Positions 48,201 through 60,050 of a stretch of DNA of 64,000 nt are shown piece by piece. The notes under the pieces were generated by a model. It was not told where the DNA came from. It searched no databases and saw only the letters and a list, made by a program, of their open reading frames with translations. The DNA comes from Maylandia zebra (Eukaryota; Chordata; Actinopteri; Cichliformes; Cichlidae). Numbering within the stretch: the stretch's first letter is position 1; every line of letters starts with the position of its first letter. Location: positions 15,789,123 to 15,853,122 of the forward strand of contig NC_135172.1 in the NCBI RefSeq assembly GCF_041146795.1. The letters are read 5' to 3'. Made by a program: the position numbers and the translations under genes.

Positions 48201-51200
48201 AAGAGATTTCTAAGCTTCTGAGAACTTTCTGTGTGTGTGCTTATTTTCATTTCCTTTGTGTAGTACAGCAACAGACAGGACGCTGACAGGCTGGCAGAGC
48301 AGTATTTTATCAGCATGTCCACTTTAAGGGGCTGCTGGATTGGTCTGGCTGTAACTTGCACAGAGAAAGTGATGCTTCAGTAGGTTTGGCACTCTTGTAA
48401 AGGATGATGAAATTGCTGGTGACTTTGTTTTTTCATTGCCTCCTTCTGCTTTGACGTAAAGCCACAAGGATGAGAGAAGACATTTCCAAGTAGAAGAGGA
48501 AGAAAGACAAGGAGTGAAGTAGCCAGGCTCTATTTACCATCTTCCCCTCTTTTTTTGCCTGTGTTGTTGAATGTTACTGATAGCTGAGGGATTCTTCTGC
48601 CCTATAACATCTCTCCTGCTGGTATATACTCATTAAGAGATAAACATTTCCCCCATCTCAGGACTGTGTGTCCATCTTAGTGCCTGCTTTGCCCTCCTGC
48701 CATTTTTCCAATCTTTCTTTTCTCCTCTCTGACCTCTCCTGCTTCAATATATAACAATAATTACACCCAAGAAATAAAACACATGCAGTACAAATTAACA
48801 CAGAGGCTGTAAGGGGTTTTATCCTCAAAATAAGTAAATAACGTGCACCCGAACCATATGTTTTGTTGTGCGGCTCTGTGTTTATCAGGGATTGTTGGTG
48901 TGTCAGAAGTCTGAACTTACCTTCCAGTGCACCAGCACTGAGGTAGTAGTTGTCGGCTTCACTGAGAGAATCACTGGAGGCTCATTAGGCACTGGAAAGA
49001 AAACACAGAGAGAGTGTGGAGAAGAAAAAGAAAAGTCAGACACACTGCCCATCCCCTTACATCATATAATGTTTTCAAATCCACGTAATGCACCGTCTTC
49101 CCACTTCTTTTCTCCCATACAGTGTCAGCATCCCAGTTTCTCACCGTCCTGCAAAGTGGTGGCAGCCTCCGTCTCTCTGCTGGGGATGCTGTCTCCTACG
49201 TCATTGGTGGCAACCATACGAAACTTGTAAGAAGTGAAGGGCTTCAGCCTTTAAATCCAAGTACACACATATAAGAATTATTTAAAAAAATGTATTTTGA
49301 CCAGTTTTAGCAGGAAAAGCAAGCGATACGAGATTCAACATCTTTTCAAAGGGATGAGGTAATGCAAATCTCATTGCATTTCTCCAATCCCAATTCCAAT
49401 AAAGCTGGGATGCCGTGTAAAAAGTAATCTGTAATTTAAAAAAAAAAACGTTTTTAAATTTGGTGGCAGCAACAAAAAAGTTGGTACATGGCCATGTTTA
49501 CCACTGTGTAGCGTCTCCTCTTCATTTAACAACAGTCTGTAAATGTCTGGGAAGTGAGGAGACCAGCTGCTGGACATTTGGGAGACGAATGTTGTTGCAT
49601 CCTTGTCTGATACAGGATTCTAGCTGCCCAGCAGTCCTGAGTCTTTTTGTGTTTTTCGTGCCAGGATGCTCCAAATGTTTGCAGTTGGTTAAAGGGCTTG
49701 AGTGCAGGTGGGCATGTTTAGCATCGTGTTGTAGAAACATGCATGGCTATCCCTAAAAAAGATCTCTGGATATCTAGATATACCTTTCACTTTTCCAGAC
49801 GTGCAAGTTGACAATTCCAAAGGAACTAAGGTACTTCCATATGATTTATTGCTCAGGACATCAGCCCCATGTTTACAAAATTTCTTTCAAATTTAAATTC
49901 ATCCGGCCACAGAACAGTCTTCCCCGTTTTCTCAGTAATTTTAGATGAAAGTCTTTAGCCCAGACAGACAGCAGCATTTCTGGATCATGTTCACGTATAG
50001 TTTCTTATTTGTATGATAGAGCTTTAATTTGCAATTGTGAATGACAATTCATTATGAACTGTGTTCACAGACAATGATTTCTGGAAGTGTTCCCGAGCCC
50101 ATGCAGTGATTTCCATGATAGCATCATTCCCATTTTTAATGCAGTGCTGCCTGAGGCCCTGAAGATCACAGGCATCCAGTAGTGATTTTGTGCCTTGTCC
50201 CTTGCACACAGATTTCTGTGTTTCAGTTTTCTGATTAACCTCTGCCCATCTTTCTCATTTCGGAGAAACTCCACCTCTCTAAAATGCTCATTTTTATACC
50301 CAATTATGTTACTGACCTGTTGCCAGTCAACCTAATTAGCTACAAAATGTTCCTCCAACTGTTTCTTTATAATTACTTACTTTTCTAGCCTTTTGTTGCC
50401 CCATGCCAACTTTTAAAATGTGTTGCTGTCATAAAATGAGATTTTTCACAAAATTGTAAAATGTTTAAAAATCCAATATGATTTCAATGTTCTTCCGTAC
50501 CACACAAATAAAATACAGATTTATGAGATTTTAGAAGCAATAGCTGCATTCTGTTTTTTATTTACATCTGACACAGTTACCTAACAGGTTTTTTTTTAAT
50601 ATAAAACCACAGCAATGTACTCATTATTTTGCAGAAAAAACAATTTTATAAAAACTCCTACAAAAAGCCTCTTGTGTAAAACTGTAAATAGACAACTGGA
50701 CATGTCGGTACAAAGCTGAATGTGACATATCTCCGCGAGGAGCCTCCTCAGGAGGAGCCCTGCCTTATGTGCATTGATCAAATGTGGCCAGCGATAACTT
50801 CTGACATGTCTCGGTGGATGCACCGACTCTTAATCCAACTCTCATGCTTTTCTGTTTACTTGAAAGATGTACCATTGCTGAGCACTGTGCCTCAATAACT
50901 CCCCTTAGCAATAGGCTCGTGCTTTAATCTCTTATTGCTTTTTGTGACAGTGGGGAGGATGCTGCTGCTGATGGCAGGAAAGCTGGCCAGAGTACCAGCA
51001 GCTCTCCTGCTGAGAAGTGGCTCACTGGGAAATAAAGAAAAATATGAGAAGACTTGTAAAATGTGACTCCTTTCGGTGTCTGTTCGGGTACAAATGCTCT
51101 GCGATATTGTAATTTAATAGAATGCTAATTTGAAAGGCAGAGATGAATAACAATTGTCAAATTTTCCTCTGCACAGAAAGACAAAATGAAAAACAAATAA

Positions 51201-54200
51201 GATAAGTGGAAGGCAGAAGTGTTCTTGGCTTTTCAATATAATAACTAACTAAAAGTAATTCCACTACTCCCCACATGTCTACCTGCAAGGGTTTTCCCTC
51301 GACACAGGAGATTGCACAGGGCCAGTCTGAAATCCAGCAGGTGACAGGAAAACTGCTCCAGTCTCTTGTTGTATAATTATGAGCCTGGGCCCAATGATGG
51401 ACAACTAAAGGCCCTGTGGGGCTGTGGTTATCATTGGAATAGAACATCAAAGGCACCAGGCTTAAACAGGGTGGGCTAACAGCACTGGGAGGACGTTAAG
51501 GACAATGTGTGAAAGTGTGTGTTTACTGTATATGTGTGTCTGCACATCAGCCTGGGGACTTCGATGTTTTGGTTCCAAAGATGTCTTGGTGGAAAACAAC
51601 AATTAAGGATAGATAAGAAGTGAGTGTGAGCGTGAGCATGTGGAGATGTAAGCTAATTCCTCCATCCGGCGCTCTAATGAGAGCGTTCAGTGATAGAATG
51701 AGCTCGAAAACAACAACAGCAGCGACCGCCATCATGGCAGATAGACTCTCCCTGAGGCAGGTTGAAAAAGACTGACGCAGACACATGGCGCGAATGCTCT
51801 TCAGCATCTCAAATAGCCCTGTGATAGCTCGTGAAGGAGCACACAAAAACAGCCACGAAGCAGGCACGAACACACACACACGCAGACACCACACGCTGGT
51901 AAAGCACCATCATAGTCCTGCTACTCGGACCATCAGGAAGTTGGAGTAGCAATCCGGTCTGACTGCTCTCACCCGCTGCCATCACGAGGGAGTAGAGAAC
52001 AGAGGGACTGAGAGAGGGGAATGTAAAAGGAAGACATGCAATAAGACTGAAGCCCTCTTGTACAGGATGAGTAGAAGAAAAAATACAAGCCTGATGGTTT
52101 TTGAAAGCATTGGCTGTTGATGGATGGAGGGAGAGGAGAGGAGGTGGTGACAGCAAGAGGGATGAAAAATTGTAAAGGAACAGAAGGGACAAAAAGCGCA
52201 CGCAAACATGAAAGCTCGGAGGCAGAGCGAGTAAGAGATGAAAAAATAGAGGTATTAAGAAAAAGACAGAGAGCAGCTCCTGCTGCGCCTGTGTGATTAG
52301 GTGACTGAGATCCTCCCCGTTTATGCAGTAATTATGATTACTCTGCTCTCCCTGGTGTTTTTGTTTGGTGGCATGTGTGTATGTTTATTCTCCACCAACC
52401 TTTTCTGTACTTCAGCTTCTAAACAAATAAAACTTTCCAGTCTCTATTATAATTCTCCGTTGTTTGCTTTAAATTCACAGCGTCTTCTTCTCTCTGTCCA
52501 CTCCTCTCCCCCGAGGATGCATAAACATAAGATTTCTACAGATTGCTTTAATTAATTCAAGTTCAGCGTGTCATGCTAAAAACAATTTTGAATTTGGGGA
52601 TCTCTAAGGAAAAAAAACTAACAAACAAAAGAGAGCCATCTATATTTTTTATTGCCATTTTCTCTAAGCCTGAGATAATCTTACTCACTCTTACTGATAG
52701 TGCTGCTTTACTTTCAGTCTGACTGAAATAGCCCATGAAGGCATATTTTACTGGCTTATTAGATATATTCATTTTAATCCTTTTTCACACGTTACCCTGC
52801 TGTTTGTCCACCTCAGCCTGCTGGTACTGCAGTGTGCCACTCTCCTTATTGCTGGGTGGCTGTGAAAAATGACTCGACGGCACCTGTGACTATTCTGTTG
52901 TGACACATGGGTTTTGGTATCCCTCCAAAAAAAGAAGCTGTCTTAAACATGTCATTCCTGTCTTTGAGATCAAAGACAGGAGCGTGATATTTTTTGTCGC
53001 CGCAGACTGTCACTTTCTCCGGATCAGTGACAAACACTGCAACTTGGCCAGTAGCCAGTCATGCTGACATTTGCAGTTGTGAGAGACTGTTAGAAAAATC
53101 ACTTTTTCTTTTGAGTTTTTGGTGTGAAAAGTGTAATAAAAAAACAAAATATTGCACTTTAAACTGTCTATATATGAAGTGCCACAAATTCAAAGGGTGA
53201 TGTATCAACCACTGCAGCTGTGCGTATGTGCATGTGTGCGTGTACCTGTCAACAGTCCAGGAGGTCATGTTATGCAGGATGTCAGCTGTGTGGGTTTTCC
53301 AGTCGCCGTTGGGCAGCTCCTTGATTTGCAGAGTAAAGTACCTCAGCGGCGAGGAGGCTGAGCCACCGGTCACCCAATGGATGCGGAGTTGGCGAGATTC
53401 AACCTCATCTTGAGGAACGGACAATTTCCTGGGTGGGAGGGGACGCTCTGTAGACACGGATAGGAGGTTTGAAGAGGCGAGATAATAACATGAGAGAGAA
53501 GGTGGAACAAGTGATGTGACAAAGATAAGAACAGTGGAACTGAAGAGGAGGCAGGCGCATGAAAAAAACGAAGCTCCATGTGCAAAGGCTTCGAATATTT
53601 CCACAGCAGCAAGTCCAACACTTTCTTAGGCCAGAACTCAGCTGGAGGGATGAACACAATTTCTCCAAAAGAAAGAAGAGAGAGCTCTGAAAACCACAGT
53701 CAGGATCCACATCTTAAAAGCAGTCAGTATGGCCGTGACATAAGTACACACACGCACACAAGAAGCCAGGTAAGTCAGAGAAATCGGGTTATGTAGGGCA
53801 TCAGAAAATGTGATAAAAATAAAGAGTTGCCTGTCTTCTTCTTTTACAACCATGCCCTCAACTATTGTAACTGCAGAGAGTACTGTAAACATGCGCAAAG
53901 CTTTAATGTAAAGATCTTTTCTTTCATCTGCTCTGCTAAGACATGGATTTTGTCTTTGTCATGCTCATCTTTACAGTCACCATGAAATCAGTTTTCTGGG
54001 CAGACATCTAGCTGCAGGGAAATGTGGTTTCTTTGATCTTTTACCTTGATTACAGGGAACTAGTCTTTTGTATAAATGATGTTTAAGAAATAAGCCTGCT
54101 GCACACAGCAGGTCACTCAGACGCCTGGATATTTGCAGGACAAATGGAGATAAAAATGGACAATCTGCTGCAAATATTTCTGTTGCACAAGGCACGGGCA

Positions 54201-57200
54201 GCCCACATTTATGTAACATGTGCATCAGCGTGAAAAAGTGCTGCCATGCAAACACGTGTTTAAATGAAACAAGACAACTAACTACTGCGGCATCAAAGAA
54301 ACCATTTCTCAACAGATTGCTTGTGTGTGTGCGCGTGCGTGCGTGTTTATCTGTGTCTTAGCTATTCAATTACAGGATGAAAGATGGCTCTGGGAGTCAG
54401 TGTCTTTGTACAACTGTGTTCACCGTACCTGTGCGATTAGCAGTACCTGTGCAGGCACACAAACAACAACACACGGCTGGGGGCAAAACTGTCTAATTTC
54501 AGGGGCTTCGGGTTATCGATTAAGTCTGGAAATAAAAGCATTATCGATTCTCTCTGAAGTTTAATTAATCTGCACTTATTTTCTCAAAACGCACACACAA
54601 CCACACACCCAGGCAGGCTCGGCTTCCTTCATTCATCCTTATCAAAAGTAATTTGATAATTTGATTTGATCTGTTTGTCTCCTTCTTCCCGCACTCCCCC
54701 TGCTCTTCGCTCCCTTCAAAATGTGACTATTCTCTGCCCTCTTTTGTCTTTCTGATACCATCTGTGTCTCCCTGTCTGTTCCCCTTTTGTTCTGCTCCGC
54801 AGTTAAGATCATGTTCTGATAATAAACTCATAATTGCGAGAACAAGTTCGGACCTTTCAGCACTTGCATATTATTTCTACACGAGGGAAGGAGAGGAAAC
54901 ACTGGGTTTTTAGTAGAGATGGCACGATACCACTTTTTTATGTCCGATACCGATATCATAAATTTGGATATCTGCCGATACCGATATGAATTGAATTGAA
55001 ATTGAATTGAATTGAAAGAATGCTTTATTGGCCATATGCAGGTTGCCTCGCAGAGGAATAGGACCCCCCCACCCCTACATACACAACAAAGACATCACAT
55101 GGGAATACAGTCGGAGATCGGCAGCGTTACAGAAAAAAACAGATGGTACCTTCCCAAAGGAAAAAGTACTATAGCTTACTAGGGTATATTAGACTTAACA
55201 GTTACTATATACAGTAATGGACTTCTATACATTTTATATCAGATTAAAACTTTGGGTGTAAGATTCAGATAATTATTTATTAAAAGCTAGACATTTTAAA
55301 TGAGAATAAGAAAGAAAAGTATGTCTTTGTGCCCCCTTTTCCCTGTTAATGCCCCATCGGCCCCCCTGGCTAAACTTTGCTGGATCCGCCCCTGCACAGT
55401 TACCAGCCGTCAGCTAGTAGAAAAAGATCCTGGTGTAGAAAGTAATATTAAATAAATTCTAACAACAGCTTATCAAGGTTAAATGTGCTGCTGTTGTTCA
55501 GCCGCTGGTTTCCTCTTTCTGGTGCAAAGTGGGCCAAAAACAAACAAGAGAAACGGGAGTCACGACAGAAAAGCCGATCAGCTGATCATTAAGCAGTTTC
55601 ATGATTGAAGTAGCAACAGGAGAGGGAGAGAGAGGCAGTTGCTCCATATATTGGTTGTTAAGCTTAACGTGGGAATGCTTTACAAACATTCAGAGATGAA
55701 CTTACACACTTGCTTTACTTCCCTCTGGGATCACTTCCTCGGAGATGAAACGCTGGTTTGGTAGCGAGGCTACAAATACACACAGCTGCTCTATCACGTG
55801 AGCACACTGCTCCAACGTGCAACGGTTATGAGCTGAGTTACGCCATGTCGCAAGTTTTGTGAGGTGCTTTTTTGATATTTAATGGATCGGATTACTTTTT
55901 TTATTTCTCTCCAATATCAGATCCAGTAATTTACGTCAGTATCGGACCGATACCGATACTTAATATCGGATCGGTCCATCTCTAGTTTTTAGTAGAGGAA
56001 AAAGGAAAGATGAAGGGGTTGAAGGTAGCTGAATATGCTATGTTCTCTGTTACCTTCTCAGCTCTCACGCTTTTGGGTACAAACATCAGCAACGATACAT
56101 ATTTCCAAAACGGTTTCTCCCTAAGGCATGCATCCACACACACGTTCACGTGCTCACCCAAAAAGCCAATTTTCTCTTTCTAGGGATTAAGTTGGTCTCT
56201 TCAATATCATCAGAAAGAAATCTCTATTAGGATATTCTGTCTATCTCACAGCAAGAATGGGGCATTATGCTACTGAAGTGGAACAGAGAACCACTGAACT
56301 CTATTCTCAAGAAATCCTGATAATGACGCTGCGGATGTTATGATATCTGATCCAATTAAAATGCACCACACAAACTGATGGCTGCGAACAGAGTATCTGA
56401 CAAAATGATTCCAGGTTTCCACAAAAAATCACTTAACTGTCATATTTTAATGCTTCTGTAGCATTTCACTGCTTACCCAGTGCTGCTATGCTGACAGAGA
56501 AAACAGCAGAGACAGAGAGAGAGAGATCAAGGATGACATATACCAAAGTCAGTGAGCTACGTCGCAACCAAACCTATTCATGCGTTAGCCCACAGAGACA
56601 CCAGAACCATTGCAACTTCATTTTTTAAGTGAAATATCACTTACTGTATTTCACTCCGGGAGAAAGCTCGTATTAGCTCTGGAGTGCTCGATCTTCAACA
56701 CCATCTGCCACATCTTTCCTTCTCCATTTTCTTAATTACTGTACTGTGCAAAAGTCTCAAGCCCCCTCTCAGTTCTTTATACTTGGAAAAAGCAAAATAG
56801 ATGCAATGATCTAATGAAAAACTGAGTTTGTGCAGTTTCAATGAGCTTGAAAATAAATATTTGGTATGAGCACCTTTATTCTTCAACACAGTCTGAACTC
56901 TCCAAGACACGCTTTCTTGTCATTTCTTTACGTAGTCTTCAGGAATAGTTCTCCAGGCTTCTTGGAGGACATTCAAAGCTCTTCTTTGGATGTTTGGCTG
57001 CCGTTTATTCTTTTCTCTGTCATGATGATCTCACACTGCGTCAATAATGTTGAGGTCTGTGCTCTGGACCACAACTTCTGTTGTGTCTTTTTGTGTCATA
57101 CTGAAAAATGAAGGCAGTCAGATGCTTTCCGGACTGCATTACTTGGTGGATCAAAATCTGATGATACTTTTGTGTTGATAATTTCATAAATTTTGACAAG

Positions 57201-59964
57201 ATCTTCAATACAACAGGCTGAAAACAGCCACAAACTATAATGCGCAAGCAGGAGGTTAAGCAAAAGGTACAACAGCGAATGTCTCCAGTCAAAACACATA
57301 AAACACGGTGGAGGCAATCGCTGTTGTACCTCTCTCTTAATCTCCTGCTTGCGCATCCATGAAGACCTGAATCAGAAATTTAAATTTCCCCATTTCCCCT
57401 CCTTCAGAGTAGCTTCTTGACCTCCACCTGTCCACTGACACTGTACAGTGGGACAAAAAAGTATTTAGTCAGCCACCGATTGTGCAAGTTCCCCCACTTA
57501 AAATGATGACAGAGGTCAGTAGTTTGCACCAGAGGTACACTTCAACTGTGAGAGACAGAATGTGAAAAAAAAAATCCATGAATCCACATGGTAGGATTTG
57601 TAAAGAATTTATTCGTAAATTAGGGTGGAAAATAAGTATTTGGTCACCTCAAACAAGGAAAATCTCTGGCTCTCACAGACCTGTAACGTCTTCTGTAAGA
57701 AGCTTTTCTGTCCCCCACTCGTTACCTGTATGAATGGCACCTGTTTGAACTCATCGTCTGTATAAAAGACACCTGTCCACAGCCTCAAACAGTCAGACTC
57801 CAAACTCCGCCATGGCCAAGACCAAAGAGCTTTCGAAGGACACCAGGAAAAGTATTGTAGACCTGCACCAGACTGGGAAGAGTGAATCTACAATAGGCAA
57901 GCAGCTTGGTGTGAAAAAATCAACTGTGGGAGCAATCATCAGAAAATGGAAGACATACAAGACCACTGATAATCTCCCTCGATCTGGGGCTCCACGCAAG
58001 ATCTCATCCCGTGGGGTCAAAATGATCATGAGAACGGTGAGCAAAGATCCCAGAACCACACGGGGGGACCTGGTGAATGACCTGCAGAGAGCTGGGACCA
58101 AAGTAACAAAGGTCACCATCAGTAACACACTACAACGGCAGGGAATCAAATCCCGCAGTGCCAGACGTGTTCCGCTGCTGAAGCCAGTGCATGTCCAGGC
58201 CCGTCTGAAGTTTGCCAGAGAGCACATGGATGATACAGCAGAGGATTGGGAGAATGTCATGTGGTCAGATGAAACCAAAGTAGAACTTTTTGGTATAAAC
58301 TCAACTCGTCGTGTTTGGAGGAAGAAGAATACTGAGTTGCATCCCAAGAACACCATACCTACTGTGAAGCATGGGGGTGGAAACATCATGCTATGGGGCT
58401 GTTTTTCTGCCAAGGGGACAGGACGACTGATCCGTGTTAAGGACAGAATGAATGGGGCCATGTATCGTGAGATTTTGAGCCACAACCTCCTTCCATCAGT
58501 GAGAACTTTGAAGATGAAACGAGGCTGGGTCTTCCAACATGACAATGATCCAAAACACACTGCCCGGGCAACAAAGGAGTGTAAGAAGCATTTGAAAGTC
58601 CTGGAGTGGCCTAGCCAGTCTCCAGACCTCAACCCCATAGAAAATCTGTGGCGGGAGTTGAAAGTCCGTGTTGCTCGGCAACAGCCCCAAAACATCACTG
58701 CTCTCGAGAAGATCTGCATGGAGGAATGGGCCAAAATACCAGCTACTGTGTGTGCAAACCTGGTAAAGACCTATAGTAAACGTTTGACCTCTGTTATTGC
58801 CAACAAAGGTTATGTTACAAAGTATTGAGTTGTATTTTTGTTATTGACCAAATACTTATTTTCCACCCTGATTTACAAATAAATTCTTTACAAATCCTAC
58901 CATGTGGATTCATGGATTTTTTTTTTCACATTCTGTCTCTCACAGTTGAAGTGTACCTCTGGTGCAAATTACTGACCTCTGTCGTCATTTTAGGTGGGGG
59001 AACTTGCACAATCGGTGGCTGACTAAATACTTTTTTGCCCCACTGTATTTGATGACGCCTCAGTGAACAGTATATCTATTAACTGAGGACCGGTATGCAT
59101 ACGAAGGCTTTGCTTGATTTTTTCTGATTTCCTAAGGACGTGACTGTCAGATACTGTTCATCTAATGTAGACACTTTTTAGGCCTGCCACCTCTTCTATT
59201 GTTGTCCACTTTTTCAGTTATCTCCAGTTTGCACACCAAATGTGCAAGGTTTTTGAGTCTTTGTGAATCAACTTGTTGGTATGAAAATACTATTTTATGT
59301 TTGTCAAAGTGATTTATGTTTGGCTTTTTTGGTAGAATCAGCTAAAGGAAATGGAACAAATTACATATTTTAAGACAGCCTGCTGGTAACAAAGTCCTCA
59401 AAGACATAATTCAAAATGGGTTCTTTGCTAGGTCGTCTGTTCTTTGTAGGCACAACACTGGTTCATCCCTTGAGTTGGGCTCCTTTTTTTTTATCCTTGA
59501 ATGATTTACAAGTCAGTGTGGTGGCTTAACAAACAAAATAACATTGCTTTGGAAATGGTCAGGTATAAGGACTAGTGTGAAAACGAACAAGAAAGAGGCC
59601 AATGTCCAAAGAAAAACTTTGAACTTGGAGAACTGTTGCATAAACCCACTTTAGAAAATTACAACAAAATCTGACTCATTGAAAATAAATTATTAGTGAA
59701 CGAGGGGTTGCTCAAAAGTCTTACACAGTACTGAAACTAATAACAATACCCAGTCACAAATCCAAAACGATATTCAAGTGTTTCTATGTTTTTACAAACC
59801 AAGTATTTGAGTTGATGATTGTAATTTTTATACAATGTTGTAATTTGTTTTTCAACAATTTTTTTGATTAATGTTTTGTTTCCTTTACAATATTATAGAA
59901 GCTGTCTTCTTCACCCTGACCTGTCTTATTTGGCTCAGCAGAACTAAAATATATATCCTGCTGC

Positions 59965-60050
<86 letters not shown>

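Noticed and set aside
57793-58734. 313-codon open frame opposite the Tc1 transposase
   Set aside because: Shadow of the real transposase frame on the plus strand.
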